Shown: piece by piece, positions 37,992 to 46,442 of the stretch
Numbering within the stretch: position 1 is the first letter of the stretch
Layout: the number at the start of each line of letters is the position of its first letter
From: Kozakia baliensis
Lineage (GTDB): Bacteria > Pseudomonadota > Alphaproteobacteria > Acetobacterales > Acetobacteraceae
Direction: 5' to 3'
DNA: 64,000 nt
NCBI RefSeq assembly: GCF_001787335.1
Contig: NZ_CP014674.1
Coordinates: 2,819,001 to 2,883,000, forward strand
Position numbers and translations under genes: made by a program
The notes under the pieces: model-generated
Told to the model about the DNA's origin: nothing
What the model saw: only the letters and a program-made list of their open reading frames with translations
Databases searched by the model: none

Positions 37992-38994
37992 CCGAGGAGA
38001 AGCCGATCGCCACGGTTTTGCCGATGCTGCGCCCGCTTTCCGATTCCGTGTGAAGCGTGCGCAGTGTTTCGGCATTGATTGGCGAAACACGCTGCGTTTC
38101 GGTCGTGACGATTTCGCCACGATCCACAAGGCGCGAGATTTCTTCCAAAATCTTGTGTTGGGCGTCCATGTCCGGTGTTTCGAACAGCGAGCGCGTGTAC
38201 ATGAATTCCCATGAAATAGTCGCGCTTTTGCGTTTGAACGGCATAATGTCGAAACTGGCCGGATCGTCGATCAGCGAGATATGGCCTTGCGGTGCGATCA
38301 ACTCGGTCAAGGCGGCATGGTGCGCGTCGCTCGCCGTTAGGCTGGCGATATATTCCACGACGGGAATATTCAGGTCGGCGAGTTGTGCTTTCATGTCCTG
38401 ACGGTGATCGACGATATGATGCGCCCCGAGGCGACGCACCCAATCCCGCGTTTCCGGCCGAGATGCTGTGGCGATCACGGTAAGGTTGGTCAACTTGCGC
38501 GCCAGTTGGATCATGATGGAGCCGACGCCGCCCGCCCCGCCGATGATCAGCAAATGGCCTTTGCTGTGTTGCTTGATTTTCATGCGGTCGAACAGCATTT
38601 CCCATGCCGTGACCGAGGTCAGCGGGAGGGCTGCGGCTTGTCCCCAATCGAGCGTTTGGGGTTTGTGGCCCACAAGGCGCTCATCGACGACATGATATTC
38701 CGCATTCGCACCTTGCCGCATCAAAGCGCCGGAATAGAAAACCTTATCGCCGACGGAGAACAGCGTGGTTTCTTCCCCCGCTTGTTGGACGGTGCCAGTC
38801 GCGTCCCAGCCGAGCACGCGATATTCCTCGTCAGGCAGGGTGCCGGCGCGCGTGCGAATTTTGGTATCGACCGGATTGATGGAAATGGCTTCGATCTTCA
38901 CGAGCAGATCTCGCGGCCCCGGTTGCGGGCGCGGAAGTTCGATATCATGCAGAACGTTGACGTCGCCGGGCGTTTTATAGCCGATTGCTTTCAT
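37984..38994 (-). CDS. Zinc-type alcohol dehydrogenase-like / quinone oxidoreductase
   Basis: MDR-superfamily reductase of 336 residues, opening MKAIGYKTPGDVNVLHDIEL. It has the GroES-like N-domain with GWDATGTVQQAGEE and the NADPH-binding GGAGGVGSIMIQLARKL. The catalytic-zinc Cys/His of true alcohol dehydrogenases are absent, so it probably reduces quinones or enones with NADPH. ATG 38994 has GGAG nine bases upstream; a frame extending to 39072 lacks one. Converges on cysE with an eight-base overlap. Regulation is not visible. Confidence 0.85.
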   Translation of the reverse strand: MKAIGYKTPGDVNVLHDIELPRPQPGPRDLLVKIEAISINPVDTKIRTRAGTLPDEEYRVLGWDATGTVQQAGEETTLFSVGDKVFYSGALMRQGANAEYHVVDERLVGHKPQTLDWGQAAALPLTSVTAWEMLFDRMKIKQHSKGHLLIIGGAGGVGSIMIQLARKLTNLTVIATASRPETRDWVRRLGAHHIVDHRQDMKAQLADLNIPVVEYIASLTASDAHHAALTELIAPQGHISLIDDPASFDIMPFKRKSATISWEFMYTRSLFETPDMDAQHKILEEISRLVDRGEIVTTETQRVSPINAETLRTLHTESESGRSIGKTVAIGFSSVR

Positions 38995-39028
38995 CGTTGT
39001 TTCTCCAGGAATGTCTCGAACAAATAAA

Positions 39029-39817
39029 TCAGGCGGGACGCACAAGTTCATAAAGCGCGACGGCCGCGGCATTGGAGACGTTCAGGCTTTCCATATTGCC
39101 GGGCATATAAACGCTGGCGATTTCGTCACAGTTCTCGCGTGTGAGCCGACGCAATCCCGCGCCTTCCGCGCCGAGCACCAGAGCAACGCGCCGGCCCTGA
39201 AAAGATTCGCCCTTCAACTGCGTTCCGCCTGCGTCCAGCCCCACCACCCATAGCCCGGCATTTTGCAGTTGTGCCAGCGCGCGCGAGAGATTGACCTCGC
39301 GCAGCACCGGAACGATGTCGAGCGCGCCGGAAGCTGCTTTGGCCAGCGCACCGCTTTCCTGCGGGGTATTGCGGTCTTGCAAAAGGAGCGCCGCTGCGCC
39401 GAAGGCCGCTGCCGAGCGTAGGATCGCGCCGATATTGCGTGGGTCCGTTACCTGATCGAGCACGAGAATCGGGCCGGGGCGTGTCAGTGCGTCTTCAAGA
39501 TGCGGCGGAACGAGCGGTTCGACGCGTAGAAGAATCCCTTGATGCACCGCATCCCGCTCGCAAAGCTGATCGAGGCGTGCGCGTTCCACGACGTTGGGCG
39601 CCACCGGAAAGGAAAGATTCTTGGCTTCCAAAGTCGCCAACCCTTCCCGCGTCACCAGAATTTCGTGGATGTGTCGCGCGGGATTGGAGAGCGCCGCTTC
39701 GGCTGGATGCTGCCCATACAGCCAATATCCGCTCGCAGGCGCGCGTGCGGCGGCGGTCGGGCGAGAGGGAGAACGAGGCGCGGAGGAACGGGCGGGGCGT
39801 CTGGACATGAGAGCCAT
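39029..39817 (-). CDS. rlmB: 23S rRNA 2'-O-methyltransferase (TrmH/SpoU family)
   Basis: SPOUT methyltransferase that modifies G2251 of 23S rRNA. About 262 residues: basic N-tail, L30e-like RNA-binding domain (YWLYGQHPAEAALSNPARHI), then the knotted catalytic domain with motif 1 LDQVTDPRNIGAILRSA, motif 2 LVLGAEGAGLRRL and motif 3 MPGNMESLNVSNAAAVALYE. Start uncertain among 39817, 39808 and a TTG at 39850; none has a strong ribosome site. It lies next to tRNA-Tyr, which is on the other strand. Confidence 0.9.
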   Translation of the reverse strand: MALMSRRPARSSAPRSPSRPTAAARAPASGYWLYGQHPAEAALSNPARHIHEILVTREGLATLEAKNLSFPVAPNVVERARLDQLCERDAVHQGILLRVEPLVPPHLEDALTRPGPILVLDQVTDPRNIGAILRSAAAFGAAALLLQDRNTPQESGALAKAASGALDIVPVLREVNLSRALAQLQNAGLWVVGLDAGGTQLKGESFQGRRVALVLGAEGAGLRRLTRENCDEIASVYMPGNMESLNVSNAAAVALYELVRPA

Positions 39818-39906
39818 ATAAGCCAAGCCGGAACGATCGTCATGACACAAAAATCAGGTTTCCCGTTGACAGCCGCCGCAATACGCCATAATTCCCATCC
39901 CGACCC

Positions 39907-39992
39907 GGAGAGATGCCCGAGTGGCTAAAGGGGGCGGACTGTAAATCCGCTGGCGTACGCCTACGTTGGTTCGAATCCAACTCTCTCCACCA
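39907..39992 (+). tRNA. tRNA-Tyr (anticodon GTA)
   Basis: Complete class II cloverleaf with long variable arm and encoded CCA: acceptor GGAGAGA/TCTCTCC, anticodon loop CTGTAAA giving GTA, T-arm GTTGG/CCAAC around TTCGAAT. The accessory island begins at its 3' end, and the next coding fragment is an integrase, so this gene is the likely attachment site of an integrative element. Confidence 0.96.
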
Positions 39993-40064
39993 GGTCTCCC
40001 TATCTAACTGATTGATATCACTGTTTTCTGCGTCTGGCTTGATTTGTGCCGATTGTAGCGCCAG

Positions 40065-40175
40065 ATGCCGATTGGCAGCTTTGTATATCGTCGCGGCGAT
40101 ACCTATTCGTTTCGGGTGAAGATACCCGCGCACATGTGTTCCCGCGTGCGTCGTCGTGAGCTATTGTTCGCGCTA
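40065..40175 (+). pseudogene. int: Tyrosine integrase, N-terminal fragment
   Basis: From ATG 40065 the frame reads 37 codons: MPIGSFVYRRGDTYSFRVKI, then PAHMCSRVRRRELLFAL, ending exactly at the IS5 boundary. A short basic beta-hairpin with RRGDTYSFR and RRREL is the N-terminal domain found in many phage/ICE integrases that use tRNA sites (x-R-R-G-x-x-Y-x-F-R pattern). Location 72 bases after the tRNA-Tyr CCA end fits. On the other side of the insertions, the same frame stops after four codons, so the rest of the gene is lost, not just split. Confidence 0.7.
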
Positions 40176-41004
40176 GGCTCAGGACCCATTGATATGGGCG
40201 GCAGGATGTGATTCAGGCTCCTTGAGGAGACTGGAGATGAGTGACCTGTACTGGCTGACGGACGAGCAGATGGAGCGTCTGCGGCCCTTTTTCCCGAAGA
40301 GCCACGGCAGACCCCGCGTTGATGACCGGCGTGTGTTGAGCGGGATCATTTTCGTGAACCGCAATGCCCTGCGCCGGCGTGATGCGCCCCGGGAATACGG
40401 TCCACATAAGACGCTCTACAACCGCTGGAAGCGCTGGAGTGCTATGGGGATCTTCATCCGCATGATGGATGGACTGGCTGCTGGAAAGGCAAAGCCTCAG
40501 ACCGTCATGATAGATGCGACCGATCTCAAGGCACACCGCACGGCTTCGAGCCTGCGGGTAAAAAAGGGGGCCCAGGCCGTCTGATCGGGCGGACCAAAGG
40601 CGGGATGAATACGAAGCTGCATGCCGTCACCGACCGGAACGGACGTCCGCTGAGCTTTTTCATGACTGCGGGACAGATCAGCGATTATACCGGTGCCGCT
40701 GCCCTGCTGGACAGTCTTCCTGCAGCACAATGGATGCTGGGAGATCGCGGGTATGTCGCCGACTGGTTCAGGGACGCTCTGAAAGCGAAAGGTATAAAGC
40801 CCTGCATTCCAGGACGGAAATCTCGCGGAAAACCAGTCAAATACGACAAGAGAAAATATAAACGCCGCAACCGTATCGAGATCATGTTCGGAAGGCTCAA
40901 GGACTGGCGGCGGGTCGCAACACGCTATGACAGATCTCCGACTATCTTCTTCTCCGCCATCTGCCTCGCCGCAACCGTCTTGTTCTGGCTATGAGTCCTG
41001 AGCC
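40176..41004 (+). mobile_element. IS5-family element (829 bp)
   Basis: Terminal inverted repeats GGCTCAGGACCCAT (40176-40189) and its complement at 40991-41004 match at 13 of 14 bases; TA flanks each end as a 2-bp target duplication, as in the IS427-type group. The transposase is split over two frames with an A6G5 slippery run. The element is inserted at the left junction of an IS481-family element, so it is the younger of the two. Confidence 0.88.
40237..40994 (+). CDS. IS5-family transposase, made by -1 frameshift
   Basis: DDE transposase in two overlapping frames. Frame A starts at ATG 40237 (GGAG upstream) with MSDLYWLTDEQMERLRPFF and ends at 40584; it holds the first Asp (VMIDATDLKAHRT). 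Slipping back one base on A6G5 (40560-40570) joins it to frame B, giving RVKKGGPGRLIGRTKGGMN, the exact usual IS5 sequence; B has the second Asp (MLGDRGYVADWF) and Glu (RRNRIEIMFGRLKDWRR), ending CLAATVLFWL. Fused length about 252 residues. Both frames are intact, so the element may be active. Confidence 0.87.
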
Positions 41005-41993
41005 TATCTGTCAGGTTGTGAGACGTCATTGGCGTAAACCATGATACAGTCGACGTCGTTCATGATACTGACTTCTGTCATAGTTTTATAGCTTCGATTA
41101 CGCAGACGTGGTCTCTGCCTGAGGCGCTCGGCGACTTTGGCGGTAGGCGAAAGGCCGCCCAGAACCCGCTGTCGGCGCAGGTTATAGGCGTGATTGAACC
41201 CATGCAGCAGGACTTCGAGATCCGTGTGGTGTGCGACGTTGATCGGCAGAACCTCGGTTGCGATGCGACCGTTGAACCGCTCGACCATACCGTTCGTCTG
41301 AGGGGAATACGCTCTGGTTCGCCGACGATCGACATTCTGACAGGCTTTCTCGAAGGCGTCTGCAGTGAAGCACGAGCCTCGGTCGGTCAGGATATGCGTG
41401 ATCCGGAAAGGAAAGGCGGTTTTGACGGTCTTTAGAAAATCGACGGCATTGGCAGCATTCTCGGCGTCGTAGACGGCCAGATGCACGAAACGTGAGCAGC
41501 GGTCGATCGCGACATACAGGAAGCGTTTACGGGCCTCGCCATCTTTGGTTTGCAGCTTCGGCAGATGCTTCACGTCGATATGGACATAGCCCAGGTCGTA
41601 GTCCCGGAATGTGCCGTCGCCGCGCACGGGACAAATTTTCTCCTTCGTCGGCCGTCGGTTGAGCCCTGCGTCCTTAAGAATACGCCAGACGCTATCTCTG
41701 TTGAGGTGAGGCAGGAAGTGCCGCAGCACGAACGTCAGGTCATCGAGCCCGAATTCGGTGGCGCGACGAAGATGACAGACAATCGCGCGCTCTTCCTCGG
41801 TCGTTTTCCAGGCCAGTAACCGGGGCTTACTGCTTCGATCCGTGCATCCCTCGGCTCCACGCCTGCGCCATTTGCGCACCGTCTCGTCGCTGACGCCGAA
41901 GCGTCGCGCCAACACCCCGGTCCCTTCCATCGAGTGTGCAATTTCGGCCCGGACGACAGGTGTGGTGCGGGCTTGCGGATGGATCTGATGCAT
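41004..41993 (-). CDS. IS481-family transposase
   Basis: A 329-residue DDE transposase: N-terminal helix-turn-helix (VLARRFGVSDETVRKWRRRG), RNase H-like core with Asp in VHIDVKHLPKLQ, Asp in HILTDRGSCFTA and Glu in NGMVERFNGRIATE. ATG 41993 is preferred to the TTG at 41999. The reading frame crosses the whole inverted repeat (ending DVSQPDR) and stops only in the flank: the TAG at 41006-41004 lies in the target-site copy, not in the element. Intact and probably functional. Confidence 0.9.
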   Translation of the reverse strand: MHQIHPQARTTPVVRAEIAHSMEGTGVLARRFGVSDETVRKWRRRGAEGCTDRSSKPRLLAWKTTEEERAIVCHLRRATEFGLDDLTFVLRHFLPHLNRDSVWRILKDAGLNRRPTKEKICPVRGDGTFRDYDLGYVHIDVKHLPKLQTKDGEARKRFLYVAIDRCSRFVHLAVYDAENAANAVDFLKTVKTAFPFRITHILTDRGSCFTADAFEKACQNVDRRRTRAYSPQTNGMVERFNGRIATEVLPINVAHHTDLEVLLHGFNHAYNLRRQRVLGGLSPTAKVAERLRQRPRLRNRSYKTMTEVSIMNDVDCIMVYANDVSQPDR

Positions 41994-42086
41994 TAACAAT
42001 CACTCCGGCGTTCAACGTCAAACCAGGGGGCGTAAGCGGCAATAGCCCACGATACGCCGTCCCAATGACGTCTCACAACCTGACAG
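41008..42086 (-). mobile_element. IS481-family element 1 (1,079 bp)
   Basis: A perfect 25-bp terminal inverted repeat, starting CTGTCAGGTTGTGAGACGTC, occurs at 41008-41032 and in complement at 42062-42086. The right flank is CTAG; the left flank now reads CTAT and is interrupted by the IS5 element. IS481 elements are known to prefer CTAG-type targets. The single transposase reads on the minus strand and fills the element. Confidence 0.88.
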
Positions 42087-42659
42087 CTAGCAAGGTAAGG
42101 CGCGCCTGTGTGATCGATCCCGCCGCCTTTTTTGTCCCATCGAGCCGACTCTGTCACTGGGTTGAACTCGTCGCCATTCCCAGTAAAAAAGAGAGGATAT
42201 TGTGCGTCGGCTTTTCCTCTCACGTCGCGCATGAGGCGGAAAGGCTCGGGATGAGTGTCAAGTTTGCCGATATCGACGAACGTTGCGCCGACGTGATGGT
42301 CAGGACGCGTCCTGACCATCGTGACTAAGAACGTGAAACATAAAAGAGCGCAATATCCGATCGCATGGGATCTGGTGTTTAAGCTGTGTCACGAAGACGG
42401 ACGCTTCGCCTATGCCGGCACGACGTTTTGGTGTCAGGACGATGTCGGCTTGAAGCCTTTTGGTATGGGCTGCGACTGGATCAGCAACATCCTCCATATT
42501 TATTGTCTACATTTGCGTGTGCGCTAAGGCTCGAGGCTCATGGTTTTTAGCTAAAATTTCGATGCAGGCTCGCTTCAACGCAGTCGCTCACCTTTTGGCA
42601 GACCATCTCCGATGCAACTGCCCAAGTAATATTCTTGTCTCATGCTGGGCTATCTGATC
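42087..42659. other. 573-bp spacer without a supported gene
   Basis: Between the IS481 element and the beta-lactamase. Short open frames occur on both strands (for example 42321-42527 plus, and a minus frame ending at the IS481 edge near 42087 reading GIDHTGAPYLAS), but none has a recognisable domain or good ribosome site. The minus frame is open from about 42319 to the insertion and may be a truncated gene. I see no repeats or RNA gene here. Confidence 0.5.
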
Positions 42660-43565
42660 ATGTTCTTGTCGCGCCGAATTTTATTTAAAGGTTCGCTTTC
42701 TTCTCTTATGCTTTCTGGCGAGGCAGAGGCATCGGATAATCTCGATGCGAAATCTCGAGTAGCCATTACGAAGCAACTCCTCAGCGAGATCGAAAAAAAA
42801 CTCGGCGGTCGCGTGGGCGTAAGCGCGGTCGACACGAAAACCGGGCTGGCCCTTCAATGGCGAGGCTCAGAGCGGTTTGTGATGCACAGCGTCTTTAAAT
42901 GGCTGCTTTCCGCCTATTTGTTGCATTGCTCTGATACTGGAAGCCGCCCCCTTCAGACGAGTGTCGTCATCAAAACCTCTTCCATCGTCGGGCACTCGGA
43001 TCAGACGAAGCCTTTTGCCGGCACAGCAGTCACCATCGAGACGCTTTGTTTTTGGATGATGTCAACGAGTGATAATGGTGCAGCAAACACTTTACTCGAC
43101 GTCATCGGCGGGCCAAGTGTCCTGACTTCCTGGCTAAGATCGTTAGGCGACACCACGACAAGGCAGGACACCTACGAGCCGGGCCCAACAGAAGGCTCCA
43201 TTGACCCGCGCAACACCACAACTCCTGATGCGATGCTTGCGCTCACTCAGAAAATTTGGATGGGCAGTGTGCTCTCACCCGGATCGCGGGAGACCTTGCT
43301 GGCATGGCTGCAAAGCAGTGCAGTCGGAGGGCGTCGCCTCAGGGCAGGAGTACCTTCATCCTGGGTGGAGGGCGATCGAACCGGAACGGGCGACCCAGGA
43401 GTTGCCGATGATGTCGCGATATTCTGGCCGGATGGTGTCATCTTCGGGCACAAGACCATCCTGGTAACATCTTTTCTCGAAGGATCGACTAACAGCCTAG
43501 CGCGCCTTGAGAGCGCACAAGCGTCGATCGGCCAGATCCTCGCGAACTTGTTCCGAGCCCATTGA
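42660..43565 (+). CDS. Class A beta-lactamase with Tat signal
   Basis: Periplasmic serine beta-lactamase hydrolysing beta-lactam antibiotics, about 301 residues. The N-terminus has a twin-arginine motif (SRRILFK) and a signal ending GEAEA. Active-site motifs: Ser70-x-x-Lys73 in MHSVFKWLLS, SDN in MMSTSDNGAANTLL, Glu166 in DTYEPGPTEG, and R-T-G in place of K-T-G in EGDRTGTGD. The Arg at position 234 is a known variant (carbenicillinase-type enzymes have RSG); position 170 is not Asn. Start 42660 is chosen for the signal; 42642 is also in frame. No LysR-type regulator adjoins it. Not assigned to a named enzyme. Confidence 0.87.
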   Translation: MFLSRRILFKGSLSSLMLSGEAEASDNLDAKSRVAITKQLLSEIEKKLGGRVGVSAVDTKTGLALQWRGSERFVMHSVFKWLLSAYLLHCSDTGSRPLQTSVVIKTSSIVGHSDQTKPFAGTAVTIETLCFWMMSTSDNGAANTLLDVIGGPSVLTSWLRSLGDTTTRQDTYEPGPTEGSIDPRNTTTPDAMLALTQKIWMGSVLSPGSRETLLAWLQSSAVGGRRLRAGVPSSWVEGDRTGTGDPGVADDVAIFWPDGVIFGHKTILVTSFLEGSTNSLARLESAQASIGQILANLFRAH

Positions 43566-43773
43566 GTCAGGTGCCGGTGGAAAGCCGCCCTACGGAATGC
43601 GGCTTGTCACAAGACCCAGAATTTTCGGCGCAAGAGGTGTGATTCTTCCCATGGCAGATTCTGGCGATGATGACACGGGAACGTGATACCGAAATATTAT
43701 TACCGCTTCGTAATCCGCGCGTTATTGGAAATGCAGATGCCTAAAGAAAGATAATCCCTGACCGGAGTTTTTG

Positions 43774-43938
43774 ATGTTGGCTATCTCTTCAGTCCTAAAT
43801 GCACGCTCTATCCCCGCAATACAGGTTTGCTTCGTAAGCAGGTCTGTAGGAACAAAATCAGCAATCGTAGGGATACTTTGGTCGCTTCTCGCCGTCTTGC
43901 CATTTTGGGGAACATTACTTTGGCTGCTTGTCAAATAA
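43774..43938 (+). CDS. Small membrane protein, 54 aa
   Basis: Open frame with a good ribosome site (CCGGAG, six bases before ATG 43774). The N-terminal half is polar (MLAISSVLNARSIPAI); residues about 30-53 form one hydrophobic helix rich in Trp and Leu (AIVGILWSLLAVLPFWGTLL) ending with Lys. No known family. It converges with the next small gene on the minus strand with 13 bases between. Could be a chance ORF, but the ribosome site and TM profile favour a gene. Confidence 0.42.
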   Translation: MLAISSVLNARSIPAIQVCFVSRSVGTKSAIVGILWSLLAVLPFWGTLLWLLVK

Positions 43939-43951
43939 CTACGCCACTTAA

Positions 43952-44173
43952 TCAGTGCACTGTCTCGGACCGACATCTGATCTCCATTTCTCGAAGATAA
44001 GCGCGCACCTCGAGCCAAAACCGCGCCCGCTCGATATCATCTTCTTTCATGAAATACTGCGCGCGATCAAGCGCCATTTCTTCAGCTTTCGCAGCGAATA
44101 AGCGCATCATTTGCTCAGCGCCTTTCTCTGGATCGACGTTGATGTGGTCTGTTCCGAATTCGTGAACCGTCAT
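43952..44173 (-). CDS. Small acidic helical protein, 73 aa
   Basis: Not a named family. The predicted protein is largely helical and charged (EFGTDHINVDPEKGAEQMMRL, AEEMALDRAQYFMKEDDIER, ARFWLEVRAYLREMEIR), with no signal peptide. The amino-acid pattern is that of a folded protein. Its start lies eight bases from the IS481 element 2 boundary, so its native promoter has been separated by that insertion. The C-terminal SETVH is followed by a stop at 43952. Confidence 0.6.
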   Translation of the reverse strand: MTVHEFGTDHINVDPEKGAEQMMRLFAAKAEEMALDRAQYFMKEDDIERARFWLEVRAYLREMEIRCRSETVH

Positions 44174-44845
44174 TGCCTAGGTGTTTAGTCCCGGGATTTG
44201 ATGGTATGATATTTTCACGTGAGTGGAAGGAAGCATGATGGGACAGATACGTCATGGCAGCGCCACGACCACGCACGCCGTACGAGCAGCAATACAGCGA
44301 TCGCAGGCTTCGCTCTCGGCCCTGAGCGAGGCGTTCGGGATCACCCCGAAAACAGTGGCAAAATGGCGGAAGCGTCAGACTGTCGAAGATCAGAAAACCG
44401 GTCCCAGAGAGCCGCGATCAACGGTTCTTTTTGAGACGGATGAAGCGATGATCGTAGCCTTTCGTCGGCATACCCTGCTGCCGCTGGATGACTGCCTTTA
44501 TGCGTTGCAGGCCACCATTCCGCATCTGACACGCTCAGCCCTGCATCGCTGCTTTCAGCGTCACGGGATATCCCGGTTGCCGGACATCGAGGGAGACAAG
44601 CCCAAACGACAGCGTTTCAAACGCTACCTGATCGGGTTCTTTCATCTCGATATCGCAGAGGTCCGGACCGCCGAGGGCAAGCTGTACCTCTTCGTTGCCA
44701 TCGACCGGATAAGCAAATTCGCTGTCACACAACTGGTCGGGAAAGCCGACCGGAAAACGGCCTGGGAATTCCTCGAATTTCTTCTGAGCGTCATTCCTTA
44801 CCGGATCCATACCATTTTGACCGACAACGTCCTATATCGGGAAGC

Positions 44846-45051
44846 ATCCGGTCGATTTGGCAACACGTCTCCATCGGCAGTTTGCACTGTCGTTGAAAAA
44901 TACTGCAAGCAAAAACCAGGCGGTCTCCACCGCAAAATAAGGGCGCTCCCGGCCATAGCAAACACAGGGTCCAGTGCGGCATGTTGGTGCCGTGGCCCTA
45001 ACCGTCCTGAAGATGGGATGCGAAAACCCAGGTGGAAGACCCTAACATTAT
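44846..45051 (-). ncRNA. Candidate bridge/seek RNA region
   Basis: Non-coding stretch of about 206 bases between the IS1111-type recombinase stop and the left subterminal repeat. In IS1111-group elements the guide (bridge/seek) RNA is encoded on this side. It contains GC-rich segments able to form hairpins, but I cannot fold it or define ends. Placement rests on family precedent and on the asymmetry of the flanks, not on a detected structure. Confidence 0.4.
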
Positions 45052-46347
45052 CTACAGGGTCGCAGATGCGCCCTCATGGCACCAATAGAGAGGGGTTCCT
45101 CCACCTGGCACCGGCCCTTCGACGAAAGGCCGGTAATCGTCACCGCGTTTGATGATCGCGTGCACAACGCGCCCCATCTTTGCGGTGATGGCTGTGAACG
45201 CCTTGCGGCGCAGGTCCGGATCATGCCGGTCCCTGGCCACATAGCGGTCGAACTTGTCACGGAAGCTGTTCTCACGCTGGCGAATGGCGACCTGTGCCGC
45301 CATCCACAGTGTCCGTCGCAGACGCGCGTTGCCGCGTTTGGACAGCTTGGTTTTGCCGCGATATTGGCCTGACTGATAGGTTGACAGGTCAAGACCACAG
45401 AATTTCAGAAATTGCCGGTGATGACGAAATCGCCGCAGGTCGCCTGCCTCGGCAAGAATCGTCAGGGCATGGATTGGCCCGATCCCCGGCACCTGCTGCA
45501 AGCGTTGAAAGTCGCTGTGATCGCCGAGTAGGTCAATCGCAGCTTCCTCGATCGCATCACGTTGCGCGATCAGCCTTCGCGCCTCGCCTAGGACGACCCG
45601 GAACATCTCGATCGCTGGGGCATCCGGAGAAACAGGCAGCGCAATCGATCTATGAGCTGTTTCCCAGATATCACCCAGAAGACGAGATTTACTGACCTTG
45701 CGCCCAACAACACTCCAGGCGGCAGCAACAAACGCCTCCTTGCTGAGCGCGGTAATAGCAGCTGGAACAGGAAATTGCTCAAGGAGGGCAAAGAACCAGT
45801 CGCTGCGCGTGTTGCCCTTGAAGCGCTCAATTTCCGGAAAATAGAGAGGCAGATAGTGGGTAAGGATCCGGTGCTGGACCTCGGTTTTGGCACGGGAAAT
45901 CACTTCATGGGTAACGGACAATTCCTGAATGTTGTTGATCTCGTTGGCAAGAGGATCATGATATGGTTTGGCTGCGCCAATCTGGAGCATGTGCAGGATG
46001 ACCTGTGCATCCTTGGGGTCATTCTTGTCCCAGCCGTTGTGCAGCGCCTCTCGCGTGCGGGCCAGAGCGACCGAAGAAATCAGGCGTGCATCAAACCCGG
46101 CCTGCACGAGGCGCCAGGCCAGCGGACGATGATAATGTCCGGTCGGTTCGAAGCCAACAATGACCGGCCGCGGTGCCAGGGCCTGCAGTTCTGCAATGAA
46201 ACGGTCATGTTCTGTGCGCGTGTTGGCCACAGTCAGGCGTCGACGCCGTCGATTACCGGGCACCTCAATCAAGACTTCATTGCGTGATTTGGCAACATCG
46301 ATAGCGACGAGAACAGCTGTTGTCGGTGTAGGGTTGGGTCTGGTCAC
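45052..46347 (-). CDS. IS110-family DEDD transposase/recombinase
   Basis: A 431-residue recombinase with N-terminal RuvC-like domain: Asp in VAIDVAKSRNEVLIE, Glu in VIVGFEPTGHYHRPL, and the Asp pair in GWDKNDPKDAQVIL. The C-terminal Tnp domain has the helix-hairpin-helix QQVPGIGPIHALTIL and the Ser-containing QSGQYRGKTKLSKRGNAR expected to supply the catalytic serine. Full length and intact. It interrupts an IS481-family transposase gene. IS110 proteins act with a non-coding RNA encoded in the element. Confidence 0.92.
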   Translation of the reverse strand: MTRPNPTPTTAVLVAIDVAKSRNEVLIEVPGNRRRRRLTVANTRTEHDRFIAELQALAPRPVIVGFEPTGHYHRPLAWRLVQAGFDARLISSVALARTREALHNGWDKNDPKDAQVILHMLQIGAAKPYHDPLANEINNIQELSVTHEVISRAKTEVQHRILTHYLPLYFPEIERFKGNTRSDWFFALLEQFPVPAAITALSKEAFVAAAWSVVGRKVSKSRLLGDIWETAHRSIALPVSPDAPAIEMFRVVLGEARRLIAQRDAIEEAAIDLLGDHSDFQRLQQVPGIGPIHALTILAEAGDLRRFRHHRQFLKFCGLDLSTYQSGQYRGKTKLSKRGNARLRRTLWMAAQVAIRQRENSFRDKFDRYVARDRHDPDLRRKAFTAITAKMGRVVHAIIKRGDDYRPFVEGPVPGGGTPLYWCHEGASATL

Positions 46348-46412
46348 GGCCGGTTATCTCCCCTGTGTGGCTGGACACCATCATTGTGGAGACATATCGC
46401 CCGGTCCGTGGC

Positions 46413-46442
46413 CACCTATCTGGCCTTAAGGCCAGATAGGTG
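46413..46442. repeat. 30-bp perfect palindrome in the IS1111-type element
   Basis: Bases 46413-46442 form a perfect palindrome: 13 bases from CACCTATCTGGCC, the centre TTAA, and the complement. It lies between the recombinase start (46347) and the right subterminal repeat (46457), so it could be a hairpin, a protein-binding site or a promoter/operator for the recombinase. It has no T-run. Confidence 0.8.

Noticed and set aside
42321-42527. 68-codon plus-strand frame near the beta-lactamase
   Set aside because: No ribosome site, no domain, and an overlapping minus frame of similar quality; not enough to call a gene.
43722-44018. 98-codon minus frame overlapping two small genes
   Set aside because: Overlaps a better-supported minus-strand gene out of frame, and its translation lacks a folded-protein pattern.
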